Of a stretch of DNA of 64,000 bases, positions 54,027 through 63,312 are shown piece after piece. The position numbers and the translations under genes were made by a program. The notes beneath the pieces were generated by a model. The model saw only the letters and a program-made list of their open reading frames with translations. It made no database searches and was not told where the DNA came from. How positions within the stretch are numbered: position 1 is the stretch's first letter; every line of letters begins with the position of its first letter. The stretch is from JASMHC01 sp964453855 (GTDB lineage Bacteria; Pseudomonadota; Alphaproteobacteria; Rhodobacterales; Rhodobacteraceae), in assembly GCA_964453855.1 (NCBI GenBank), contig CAYVRN010000002.1:1-64000 (forward strand), in the 5' to 3' direction.

Positions 54027-55350
54027 TAAAATCGCAATCATCGACGATGAGCAGGATATGCGGCAGTCAATTTCGCAGTGGCTGGCACTTTCAGGGTACG
54101 AAACTGAAACCTTTGCACGGGCTGAGGACGCTCTGAAGGTTCTTGGACCAAACTATCCAGGAATTGTTGTTACTGATATTAAAATGCCGGGCATCGACGG
54201 TATGCAGTTGTTGCGCCGATTGAAAGCTTCGGACAGCGCATTGCCTGTAATTATGATCACTGGCCACGGTGATGTCCCGATGGCCGTCGAAGCGATGCGT
54301 TTGGGGGCTTTTGACTTTCTGGAAAAACCGTTTGATCCCGAGCGCATGTCCAAACTTGTGCGGCAAGCAATGAACCGCCGACGGCTTTTGCTGGACAATC
54401 GCGCCCTTCGTAGTGAGCTGTCGAGCGGCGGTAAGATTGTGGAAAAATTGATCGGCAACAGTGCGGAAATGAAGCGTCTGCGCGAAGATATTCTGGATCT
54501 GGGTCAGTCGGATGGCCATGTGGTGATCGAGGGGGAGACTGGCACTGGCAAAACCCTCGTTGCACATGCGCTGCACGCTGCGGGGGCACGAGCTAGAAAG
54601 CCGTTCGTCGTCGTATCCTGCTCGGCTTTGGATGTGGATGCACTGGCGCATCGTTTGTTTGGTCCGATGTTGGATGACGAACAACGTTTGCCTGCCATAG
54701 AAGAGGCGCGCGGTGGCACCCTGTTGTTAGAAGATGTGGAAAGTATGCCTGAGGCAGTACAAGCTCGTTTGCTGACAACGCTGAATGACCAAGGGACACC
54801 TGCCGAAACCCGTGTCATTGCTGTGTGCAACGGCGGAGACTCCGGACAAGATTGTAAGGATAGTTTGCGCTCTGATCTATTTTACCGATTGGCTGCACTG
54901 CACGTTAAACTTCCGGCACTACGTGCGCGGGGAGACGATGTCCTCACGCTGTTCTCGCGGTACACAGAGGAGTTTGCCGAAGAATATGGTTGCAATGCCC
55001 CAAAACTTTCGGGCCAAGAGGCTGCTCAAATTTTACAGGCTCCATGGCCGGGGAATGTTCGACAGCTTATTAATGTCGCTGAACGTGCCGTTTTGCAGAA
55101 CCGGCGTGGCTCTGGATCAATTGCTTCGCTGCTGCTGGAGGGTGGTGACGAAGAGGTCCATCACGTTGTCACTGACGAGGGTAAGCCCTTGAAAGAACAC
55201 GTTGAAGCGTTTGAACGTATGTTAATCGACAATACGATGCGTCGTCATAAAGGATCGATCGCCAGTGTCATGGATGAGTTGTGTTTGCCCCGTCGCACGT
55301 TGAACGAGAAGATGGCGAAATATGGCCTGCAACGGGCGGATTATTTATAA
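54013..55350 (+). CDS. dctD: DctD-type response regulator lacking the sigma-54 contact motif
   Basis: A 445-residue regulator: receiver domain (Asp55 in VVTDIKMPG), AAA+ domain with Walker A GETGTGKTLVAHAL, and a C-terminal Fis-type helix-turn-helix (GSIASVMDELCLPRRTLNEK). The loop that normally carries GAFTGA is missing; the segment reads HRLFGPMLDDEQRL before the GGTLLLEDVES Walker B. It therefore may not work with sigma-54. It overlaps dctB, its kinase. Confidence 0.9.
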   Translation: MAQVNKIAIIDDEQDMRQSISQWLALSGYETETFARAEDALKVLGPNYPGIVVTDIKMPGIDGMQLLRRLKASDSALPVIMITGHGDVPMAVEAMRLGAFDFLEKPFDPERMSKLVRQAMNRRRLLLDNRALRSELSSGGKIVEKLIGNSAEMKRLREDILDLGQSDGHVVIEGETGTGKTLVAHALHAAGARARKPFVVVSCSALDVDALAHRLFGPMLDDEQRLPAIEEARGGTLLLEDVESMPEAVQARLLTTLNDQGTPAETRVIAVCNGGDSGQDCKDSLRSDLFYRLAALHVKLPALRARGDDVLTLFSRYTEEFAEEYGCNAPKLSGQEAAQILQAPWPGNVRQLINVAERAVLQNRRGSGSIASLLLEGGDEEVHHVVTDEGKPLKEHVEAFERMLIDNTMRRHKGSIASVMDELCLPRRTLNEKMAKYGLQRADYL

Positions 55351-55741
55351 TGTCGACTGATCGATGCTTTCGGAATGAATTTTGCCCATTGTCTTTTGAC
55401 CTGTGGTGCAATTAGGATAGTCAGTGCAGAGCTCTGTGATATATGCGCATGACCTGATTTGAGATTCGCTGTCACCGGTGTGACGAACAGACCACCGATA
55501 TTGACAGACCGATACTGCCCTAAGGGGTTGGAAGTTTGCCCGGAAACCGGGCCGTAAATGGGCGCTTTAGCAAGCGTCGGAGAAGAAACGCGATGAAACG
55601 CGAGACGAGACTGAGAGACAGAGCAGGGACCGCAAGCGGCACTGCCGTCGTACCGTCCGCTGAAATTGCCCTTAATATACATCACCCAAGACGCCTCGCT
55701 CCTTCGGGACGCGGGCGTTTATTGCGGTGTGAACGGATAAC
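55351..55741 (+). other. Structured rne leader region without a gene
   Basis: This 391-bp stretch between dctD and rne has no convincing gene. It holds two strong hairpins: GCCCGG-AAA-CCGGGC at 55538-55552, and an 11-bp stem with a TTCG loop at 55692-55719, 22 nt before the rne ATG. A TTGACA at 55501 could be a -35, but no clear -10 follows. A long structured leader suggests RNase E autocontrol, as in Escherichia coli. Confidence 0.5.
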
Positions 55742-58534
55742 ATGGCCAAGAAAATGCTTATCGATGCCACCCACGCGGAAGAGACCCGCGTTGTGGTGGT
55801 CGACGGAAACAAGGTTGAGGAATTTGACTTTGAATCCGAAAACAAACGTCAGCTTGCTGGCAATATCTATCTAGCAAAAGTAACGCGCGTCGAACCGTCT
55901 TTGCAGGCGGCCTTTGTAGACTATGGCGGGAATCGTCATGGTTTCTTGGCGTTTTCAGAAATCCATCCAGATTATTATCAGATTCCGGTCGCTGACCGCG
56001 AAGCTTTGATGGAAGAAGAGCGCGCTTATGCAGAAGCGCAAAAGGCAGCTGAAGAAGAAGACGAAAAGCCTAAGAAAACACCGCGACGCCGTTCGCGATC
56101 AAAGGCGGCTCGTTCCAAAAGCAATGATCCCGTCGAAACCAAAGAAGTTGAAAGCCCGGAAATCAAGGGCATGGAAACGATTGATCTTGGCGAAGACGAG
56201 AATGATCAAGAACAAGAAGCTGTATTGGTTGATGCGGCAGATTCAGAAGTCGTCACCAATTCTGATAACCAGAACACCGAGACCGCTCAGGCGGACGATG
56301 TCCCTGTTTCGGATGCTGCCACAATTGGTAGCTCTAACGAACATGCCGAGGTAGCGATTGAGGCGGTGGAAGATGATACGTCTTCTGGTGATGAAGCTAC
56401 TGAAACTGTAGACATCACAAGAGATGAACAAGCCGCAGACGATACACCTGCTACTGAAGATTCCGAGGTCGTAAATGAAGATACTGCGTCGGTTGGCACT
56501 GAAGATGATCATAACGACGAGACATTGGAAAACTCGTCTCGCCGTGGTCGTGATGCAGCAGCACTAGACGAAAGCATCGAATCCGTTGCGGATGACGATG
56601 ACGAAGAAGATATTCGTCCGGTGCGCAAAGCGCGTCCGAAGCGGTATAAAATTCAGGAAGTCATCAAGGTGCGCCAGATCCTTCTGGTGCAGGTCGTCAA
56701 AGAAGAACGCGGCAACAAAGGGGCAGCTCTGACAACGTATCTGTCTCTTGCAGGCCGCTATTGCGTTCTGATGCCTAACACGGCGCGTGGTGGCGGGATT
56801 AGCCGCAAAATCACCAACGCAGCGGATCGCAAGAAAATCAAAGAAATCACAAACAGCATTGATGTGCCTCAGGGTGCCGGGCTGATTGTGCGTACCGCCG
56901 GAGCTAAACGCACCAAGGCCGAGATCAAGCGTGACTATGAATACTTACAACGCCTGTGGGAGCAAATCCGTGAGCTGACATTGCAGTCGGTTGCACCCGC
57001 CAAAATTTATGAAGAAGGCAACCTAATCAAGCGTTCGATCCGCGATTTGTATAACCGCGAAATAGACGAGGTTTTGGTTGAAGGCGATCGTGGCTATCGC
57101 GTTGCGAAAGACTTCATGAAAATGATCATGCCGTCGCACGCAAAGAACGTGAAACAATATCAGGACGGCCTGCCTTTGTTTGCCCGCTACCAGGTCGAAA
57201 GCTATTTGGGCGGTATGTTCAACCCGACGGTTCAGTTGAAATCGGGCGGCTACATTGTAATCGGCGTGACCGAGGCGCTTGTGGCAATTGATGTTAACTC
57301 GGGTAAAGCGACCAAAGAAGGTTCAATTGAAGAGACCGCGCTGAAAACCAATCTTGAGGCCGCAGAAGAGGTCGCACGACAACTTAGACTGCGTGACTTG
57401 GCCGGTTTGATCGTGATCGACTTCATCGACATGGAAGAGCGTAAGAACAACGCGGCGGTCGAGAAAAAGCTGAAAGACAAGCTAAAAACTGACCGTGCGC
57501 GCATTCAGGTTGGTCGTATTTCGGGCTTTGGGTTGCTTGAAATGAGCCGCCAGCGTCTGCGTCCGGGTATGATTGAGGCAACGACCCAACCGTGCCCTCA
57601 CTGCCACGGTACCGGGTTGCTACGTTCGGATGACAACCTTTCGTTGGCCATTCTGCGTCAGCTTGAGGAAGAGGGCGTACGGGGGCGCACTAAAGAGGTG
57701 CTAGTTCGTGCGCCAATTGCGATTGCAAACTATTTGATGAACCAAAAGCGCGAACACATTGCAATGATCGAAAGCCGATATGGCATGTCGGTTCGGGTTG
57801 AGGGCGATCCTAGCTTGGTAAGCCCGGACTTTGCGATCGAAAAATTTAAGACAGCAACGCGCAATGTAGCGGCAGTTGAGATGCCGGTTGTCTCGGTCGA
57901 TTCCATGATCATGGAGGCTGTTGATTCCGACGCCGAAGAGGCGGAAGAAGTGGTCGAAGAAGCTTCGGATGATGAATCGCCCCGAAAAAAACGCCGTCGT
58001 CGGCGTCGTCGGAAGAAAAGCTCGGGCAATGGGGAAACCCAAAGCGATGAAAGCGGTGAAAATGACAATGACTCGGAAGCTAATGTTGCAGATGAGACAG
58101 TTGAGACACCTTCTGAGCCCGCCAAGGACGATGCAGCAGCTGCGAACGATGTCGTAGACAGCTCGACTACTGAACCCGAAGAAAAGCCGAAGAAAACCAG
58201 AACCCGAAAAACGCGGACCCGGAAAAAGAAGGATGACGTGGAGGCCGTTCCGACTGCAGAAGATGCTCCTGCCGAAGTTGTTGAGAACAAGGCGGACGCG
58301 GCCCCTGAAGATGGCTCTGCCGAGACTATAGCTGAGGCGGCGGTCGAAACGGGAATCGTTGCGATTGTGGCTGAAGAGGTTTTGCAAGAAACTGCGGAAG
58401 CTGATCCAGAACCAGAAGTGCAGCCAGAACCTGTGACTGAAGCGGTGGCCGAGGCCGATCCAATCATAGAGGAAGTCAAGCCGGTCGATAAAGACAAGCC
58501 CAAGCGAAAAGGGTGGTGGTCAATGGGCCGCTAA
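55742..58534 (+). CDS. rne: Ribonuclease E
   Basis: A 930-residue endoribonuclease that starts mRNA decay and scaffolds a degradosome. The S1 domain is split by an acidic, low-complexity insertion (about residues 100-300), as in alphaproteobacteria. The catalytic Asp pair is in AIDVNSGKATKEGS and LIVIDFIDMEERKN, and the zinc link is TQPCPHCHGTGLL. The tail alternates acidic runs with Arg/Lys patches (KKRRRRRRRKKS and TRTRKTRTRKKK). It ends KRKGWWSMGR, a GWW motif known in Caulobacter to bind PNPase. A terminator follows. Confidence 0.95.
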   Translation: MAKKMLIDATHAEETRVVVVDGNKVEEFDFESENKRQLAGNIYLAKVTRVEPSLQAAFVDYGGNRHGFLAFSEIHPDYYQIPVADREALMEEERAYAEAQKAAEEEDEKPKKTPRRRSRSKAARSKSNDPVETKEVESPEIKGMETIDLGEDENDQEQEAVLVDAADSEVVTNSDNQNTETAQADDVPVSDAATIGSSNEHAEVAIEAVEDDTSSGDEATETVDITRDEQAADDTPATEDSEVVNEDTASVGTEDDHNDETLENSSRRGRDAAALDESIESVADDDDEEDIRPVRKARPKRYKIQEVIKVRQILLVQVVKEERGNKGAALTTYLSLAGRYCVLMPNTARGGGISRKITNAADRKKIKEITNSIDVPQGAGLIVRTAGAKRTKAEIKRDYEYLQRLWEQIRELTLQSVAPAKIYEEGNLIKRSIRDLYNREIDEVLVEGDRGYRVAKDFMKMIMPSHAKNVKQYQDGLPLFARYQVESYLGGMFNPTVQLKSGGYIVIGVTEALVAIDVNSGKATKEGSIEETALKTNLEAAEEVARQLRLRDLAGLIVIDFIDMEERKNNAAVEKKLKDKLKTDRARIQVGRISGFGLLEMSRQRLRPGMIEATTQPCPHCHGTGLLRSDDNLSLAILRQLEEEGVRGRTKEVLVRAPIAIANYLMNQKREHIAMIESRYGMSVRVEGDPSLVSPDFAIEKFKTATRNVAAVEMPVVSVDSMIMEAVDSDAEEAEEVVEEASDDESPRKKRRRRRRRKKSSGNGETQSDESGENDNDSEANVADETVETPSEPAKDDAAAANDVVDSSTTEPEEKPKKTRTRKTRTRKKKDDVEAVPTAEDAPAEVVENKADAAPEDGSAETIAEAAVETGIVAIVAEEVLQETAEADPEPEVQPEPVTEAVAEADPIIEEVKPVDKDKPKRKGWWSMGR

Positions 58535-58540
58535 ATAATC

Positions 58541-58572
58541 AAGACCCGCCTCTGAACCGGCGGGTCTTTTCA
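58541..58572 (+). terminator. Rho-independent terminator after rne
   Basis: AAGACCCGCC pairs with GGCGGGTCTT across an 8-nt loop and ends in a T-run. Confidence 0.88.
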
Positions 58573-58639
58573 CATCTTCAAACGAAGATGTGACTTTTTG
58601 CTGAGTGCAAAAGACAAACGCAGCGTTTAGGTCTAAGTC

Positions 58640-59392
58640 ATGTTCGGAATCGATATAATAGACGCAGGATTGCTGCCTGCGATGATCGTGGCACTTGTCG
58701 CGGGGCTTGTGTCATTTGCCAGCCCTTGCGTTTTGCCAATTGTGCCTCCTTATCTTGCTTATATGAGCGGGGTTAGCGTCAACGATATTGCCCAAGACGG
58801 TAAGGGGCGGCGCAGTGCAATTATGGCAGCTTTGTTCTTTGTCATGGGGCTTTCCACCGTATTCCTGCTTCTAGGGTTCACTGCTTCGGCATTGGGGGCT
58901 TTTTTCCTTCAAAACCAAGATTTGTTTTCCAAGATATCAGGCGGCGTTGTCATTATCTTCGGATTTCATTTTTTGTCGGTGTTTCGTATTCCGTTTTTGG
59001 ATCGCGAAGCGCGGATCGAAACGGGAGATCAGGGCGGTTCTGCGTTCGGGGCTTATATTCTTGGCCTTGCTTTTGCCTTTGGCTGGACACCCTGCATCGG
59101 CCCTCAATTGGGGGCCATTCTATCGTTGGCCGCTTCCGAGGCGTCGGTTGCTCGTGGAACACTTTTGCTTGGCGTCTATGCTATGGGGCTTGGCGTTCCG
59201 TTCCTTTTGGCTGCGGTGTTTCTAAGCCGTGCTATTGGTGTGATGAACCGGATCAAACGGCATATGTCTTTGATTGAAAAAATCATGGGCCTTTTGCTGC
59301 TTGCAGTCGGTATCGCACTTCTGACAGGTGCCTTCAGTAGCTTTTCATTCTGGCTGTTGGAAACCTTCCCCAGTTTGGCGACGCTCGGCTAG
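58640..59392 (+). CDS. ccdA: Cytochrome c biogenesis protein CcdA
   Basis: A 250-residue membrane protein with six spans that carries electrons from cytosolic thioredoxin to periplasmic thiol proteins. The redox cysteines are in FASPCVLPIVPPYLAYMSG and WTPCIGPQLGAIL. It ends with TAG. A weak hairpin (AGCCC/GGGCT, 59391-59406) overlaps its stop. The DsbA-family gene at 6512 is too far away to be linked by position. Confidence 0.92.
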   Translation: MFGIDIIDAGLLPAMIVALVAGLVSFASPCVLPIVPPYLAYMSGVSVNDIAQDGKGRRSAIMAALFFVMGLSTVFLLLGFTASALGAFFLQNQDLFSKISGGVVIIFGFHFLSVFRIPFLDREARIETGDQGGSAFGAYILGLAFAFGWTPCIGPQLGAILSLAASEASVARGTLLLGVYAMGLGVPFLLAAVFLSRAIGVMNRIKRHMSLIEKIMGLLLLAVGIALLTGAFSSFSFWLLETFPSLATLG

Positions 59393-59452
59393 CCCCTTTC
59401 AGGGCTTTCGTTCGCCGGAAAGCGGGGTATTCTAATCCCGACTGGGGGATAG

Positions 59453-60661
59453 ATGTAGGCAGAAACATCACATCGGGTTCTAAAACGTCGGGTATTTTAT
59501 ATTCCGGGGTATGACCCGTTTCATCCTCGCCGCTACAGGGAACTTTACCGCAAGGAGGCCGCCGCACAGGCGCAAATTTCAGACTTCAAGATCGGCTTAA
59601 CCCCCCAAACGAACGGAGATCGGTATGGTTGGCACGTAGATGCACATATTGAAAACTCTCATGTAGAAACAGACTTTGAGGTACTCGTCTGGTCCGATCT
59701 GGTACGCGACAGTATGGACCAGGGCATTCTGGCAACTTACTGGCAACTGATACGGACGGCATGGGTATACATAGCTTCGGGGGCTTTGTGGCGGCTGATG
59801 CGGCTGAGAAAAGGACCTGTTATCGCCGCACTGTATCCCGTTGGGTTTTTGATCCTTCAGCTTATGACAGCGTTACTCGTTGCTGTGCTCGTTGGAACTT
59901 CTCTAGGGGTGTTGCATTCCGCGCTTTCTTGGATTGGTCTATTGGTGATCTGGCCGATACTTGCGTGGTTTCGAAAGATCGATAATAAATTGTTCGCCTA
60001 TTACCTTATGCACGACTACGCATATTCATCGCAGTTGAAAGGCGCGAATCCGCCATTGCTTGATGTTAGGCTTGCAGAGTTCGGCGTGGCGCTTGCCGAT
60101 GCCTTACAAAGTGATGCAGACGAAGTGCTGTTGGTAGGGCATTCTTCCGGAGCGCATTTGGCTGTGCATGTATTGGCGGACATGATCAGAAACCATGGGC
60201 TACCAGAACACGCAGCCGAATTGAATTTTCTTTCAATGGGGCAGGTTGTTCCAATGATGTCGTTTCTGCCAAACGCACAGAAATTACGGGCGGATTTGAA
60301 AATGCTGTCTGAACAGTCCAGTGTTTTCTGGCTAGACGTCACAGCCCCCGGGGATGGGTGTTCTTTTGCCCTTTGCGATCCTGTCGCGGTTTCAGGCGTT
60401 GCAAGTAAGGATAAGAAATGGCCCTTGGTCATTTCGGCGGCTTTCACGCAAACGCTCTCGCCCAAGCGTTGGAAAGAGCTGCGTTGGCGGTTTTTTCGAC
60501 TTCATTTTCAGTACCTTTGTGCCTTTGATGCGCCTGGTGACTACGACTATTTTAGAATTACGGCAGGTCCGATGACTCTTTCTGAGCGCTACTTCGGGCG
60601 ATCGCCGTCACGGTCCAGATTTGAAAAAGCGGTTTCTGGCTACACGAGCACGAATCCATGA
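59453..60661 (+). pseudogene. Alpha/beta-hydrolase-like membrane protein with a nonsense second codon
   Basis: A protein of about 402 residues. The start ATG at 59453, 3 nt after GGGGGA, is followed at once by TAG (59456-59458). After that the same frame gives a conserved-looking start, AETSHRVLKRRVFYIPGYDP, EVLVWSDLVRDSM and, further on, two to three membrane spans and GHSSGAHLAVHVL, the nucleophile elbow of alpha/beta hydrolases. No ATG, GTG or TTG occurs until 59714, so any product would lack about 86 residues. The end overlaps the P450 start (ATGA). Confidence 0.65.
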
Positions 60662-61885
60662 GTGTTTTGCCCCCAAAACCGCCGGTGCGCGAGGATCGTG
60701 TATCACTTCTCAAGTATCTCCGGCTTTTCCGGCGGGATATCTTATCGGCGCAACCGGCGCGTTTGTACCGCGCTTGGATGGCCGAGTTTCGCACTCCGTT
60801 TTTCAGTTCTTACCTTGTGAACCAACCCGAGTTGGTGGATTTGGTTTTGAAAGGGCGACCAATGGATTTCCCGAAATCGGCACGCGTATCGGAAGGTCTA
60901 AAGCCGCTTCTAGGGAATCGGTGTTTCTTACAAATGGCGAGACATGGCTTCGGCAGCGGCGCATAATTGACCCCGCTTTCGAAGGTGGGCGTCTGCGGGA
61001 AAGTTTTTCTGCGATGAGCGCGGCTGCAGATGCTGCTGTAGAACGCATGCCGGAAGGGAAGGGGATTGAGATCGAAGAAATCGCCAGCCACGTGGCGGCA
61101 GATGTGATTTTCAGAACCTTATTTTCAATCCCGATTGAAGATGACCTTGCACGATCAGTTTTCTATGCATTTCGGGACTTTCAGCGTAGTCAACCAATTC
61201 TGAACTTGGCAGCTTTTGTTCCTATGCCAAGGCGGCCCCCGAGCTTTCTTCCTCGTCAAGCAAAACGTAAAGCGAGACTGATACGAAGCCTAATCACCCG
61301 TTTAGTTGAAAACCGTCAGAGTGAAATTGATGCAGGCGTGGCGCCTGATGACTTGGCCACCAAGATCATGACAACCCGTGACCCACAAACAGGCGCTCTG
61401 TTTTCTAGAGACGAAATGGTTGATCAGGTCGCCATTTTTTTTCTTGCTGGGCACGAGACCAGCGCATCCGCACTGGGGTGGTCGCTATACCTTCTAGCGG
61501 AATACCCAGAATGGCAGAGCCAACTCCGANNNNNNNNNNNNNNNNNNNNNNNNNNNNNNNNNNNNNNNNNNNNNNNNNNNNNNNNNNNNNNNNNNNNNNN
61601 NNNNNNNNNNNNNNNNNNNNNNNNNNNNNGGACGGATTTGATCCTGGCCGCTGGACAACAGAAAACGGACAAAAATGTCAACGCGAGGCGTTCATCCCGT
61701 TTTCGGCAGGAAAGCGTGTGTGCAGCGGGGCAGGGTTTGCGATGATTGAGGGAACACTTCTTTTGTCGAGCTTGGTCAAAAGTTTTTGCTTTACGCCGTC
61801 TGTTGGCATGCGCCCGCAGCCTGTCGCCTATCTGACGGTCAGATCACGGGATGGTATCTGGTTGAACGTTGAAAGGCGGACGTAA
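60658..61885 (+). pseudogene. Cytochrome P450, frameshifted and interrupted by an assembly gap
   Basis: The first 87 residues (MSVLPPKPPVREDRVSLLK to EGLKPLLGN) read from 60658. They then continue in another frame as SVFLTNGETWLRQRRIIDPAF, which is explained by one base missing near 60918. The rest reads through the I-helix FFLAGHETSASALGW up to the gap. After the gap come FDPGRW and the haem loop FIPFSAGKRVCSGAGFAM with the cysteine ligand, and a TAA at 61883. It is coupled to the hydrolase gene (4-bp overlap). Substrate and partners are unknown. Confidence 0.75.
61530..61629. other. Scaffold gap (100 N)
   Basis: Exactly 100 N lie inside the P450 gene. This is a standard placeholder, so the true gap size is unknown. 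The piece missing should include the ExxR motif region. Confidence 0.97.
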
Positions 61886-61891
61886 ACGGCA

Positions 61892-62581
61892 TTAGCCAAG
61901 CGCATATCCGGCACCGCGCACCGTGCGGATAGGGTTTGGCATACCATCTAACTCCAACGCTTTGCGCAGCCGTCCTACGTGGACATCAACCGTTCGGGTT
62001 TCCACATCGGTATCTTGCTGCCAAACACGCGAAAGCAATTGTTCCCGCGACCAAACCCGGCCAGGGCGCTCAAGAAACGTCGTCAAAAGGCGAAATTCGG
62101 TAGGACCCAAATGCACTTCCTGATCGTCGCGCGTGACCTTGTGAGTCAAGGGGTTCAGTGTGATGCCTTCAAATGAAAGGCTTTCGTTAGCACTTGCGGA
62201 TCCAACGCGTCTTAACTGAGAGCGAACCCGTGCAAGAAGTTCGGGTAGCGAGTATGGCTTGCTTAAATAGTCGTCTGCTCCTGTATCCAAGCCACGGACC
62301 TTGTCGGCGTCTTCGCCCCGTGCAGAGAGCATAATGATCGGGATGTCTTTGGTTTTTTGACCACGTTTCAGACGACGACATATCTCGATTCCGGAAACCT
62401 CTGGCAGCATCCAATCCAAAAGGATCAGGTCAAATTCTTTCTCTTGCACAAGTAAGAGCGCTTCATCGCCGTCGGCGGCTTCGTCTGTCTGATACCCCTC
62501 GCGTGACAAATTGTAGGACAGGATCGTCCGTTGGGCAGGTTCGTCTTCTACAATCAAAATTTGCGCGGTCAGAATTGTCAT
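61892..62581 (-). CDS. phoB: Phosphate regulon response regulator PhoB
   Basis: A 229-residue OmpR/PhoB-type regulator: receiver (IVEDEP, phospho-acceptor Asp56 in LLDWMLPEVSG, YLSKPYSLPEL) and a winged-helix DNA-binding domain (GPTEFRLLTTFLERPGRVWS, then VDVHVGRLRKAL). It controls phosphate-starvation genes. It is the third gene of pstB-phoU-phoB; its ATG overlaps the phoU stop by 4 bp. phoR is not in the window. Confidence 0.95.
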   Translation of the reverse strand: MTILTAQILIVEDEPAQRTILSYNLSREGYQTDEAADGDEALLLVQEKEFDLILLDWMLPEVSGIEICRRLKRGQKTKDIPIIMLSARGEDADKVRGLDTGADDYLSKPYSLPELLARVRSQLRRVGSASANESLSFEGITLNPLTHKVTRDDQEVHLGPTEFRLLTTFLERPGRVWSREQLLSRVWQQDTDVETRTVDVHVGRLRKALELDGMPNPIRTVRGAGYALG

Positions 62582-63297
62582 GGGAATTGGACGGTTTCTG
62601 GATCATAGATACTTGAAGTACCTTTCTCGCGGGGCTCGGAGGGTAGCTCACCCGTGACATGGTAGATCGTTTGGGCCGTGATCGCTACAACGTGATCCCC
62701 CATCCGCTCAAGGTTCTTGGCGATGAAATGGTAGTGCATTGCTGCTGATATCGTTCTGGGGTCTTCCAGCATAAAGGTGATTAATTCACGGAATATAGCA
62801 ACGTACATTTCATCCACTTCAACGTCTCTCTGGCGGACGTCTTCGGCCAATTTTGCATCGTTCTGGACAAATGCGTTCAGAGAGTCCGAAAGCATACTTT
62901 CGACCTGACGCGACATGCGTGCAATTGCCCCAGCAGCCCCTTTAACCTCGGGCAGATCCAGAATTGCTCCCGTTCGCTTTGCCATATTTTTGGAATAATC
63001 GCCCGCGCGCTCAAGATGTGAGACGATGCGCATAACGCTTAACACCGTGCGCAAATCACTTGCGATCGGCTGACGCAAAGCAATCAAACGCGCGCAGTCT
63101 GCTTGAAGAACTTCGTCAAGCGCGTCGATCTTTTTATCGGCCGCGCGAACTTCTGTGGCCAGCTCTGGATCCCGATCCAAAAGAGCCTTTGTTGCGCCTT
63201 GGATGGCTTGCTCGACCATTCCCCCCATGCGCATCAGTTTGGCTTGGATGCCTTCAAGGTCGCGATCAAAAGCCGAGGCGATGTGATTGTCGTTCAT
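62578..63297 (-). CDS. phoU: Phosphate signalling protein PhoU
   Basis: A 239-residue all-helical protein with two three-helix repeats that joins the Pst transporter to PhoR and PhoB. ASAFDRDLEGIQAKLMRMGG opens it, DLRTVLSVMRIVSHLERAGDY lies in the first repeat, and HYHFIAKNLERMGDHVVAI in the second. GGAG lies 6 nt before the ATG at 63297; a GTG 12 bp earlier is less likely. phoB follows by overlap and pstB precedes it. Confidence 0.94.
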   Translation of the reverse strand: MNDNHIASAFDRDLEGIQAKLMRMGGMVEQAIQGATKALLDRDPELATEVRAADKKIDALDEVLQADCARLIALRQPIASDLRTVLSVMRIVSHLERAGDYSKNMAKRTGAILDLPEVKGAAGAIARMSRQVESMLSDSLNAFVQNDAKLAEDVRQRDVEVDEMYVAIFRELITFMLEDPRTISAAMHYHFIAKNLERMGDHVVAITAQTIYHVTGELPSEPREKGTSSIYDPETVQFP

Positions 63298-63312
63298 GGT
63301 CTGCTCCACGTT

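Noticed and set aside
55341..55685. Minus-strand open frame in the rne leader
   Set aside because: No ribosome site, no family resemblance, and it overlaps the dctD end and the leader hairpins.
57701..58503. Two minus-strand frames opposite the rne tail
   Set aside because: They result from the repetitive Glu/Lys/Arg codons of the RNase E tail and are low complexity.
46891..59458. TAG reassigned as a sense codon (two in-frame TAG in the window)
   Set aside because: PBP1A, DUF924, uvrA and ccdA all end normally with TAG, so it is a working stop codon. No suppressor tRNA or pyrrolysine gene is visible.
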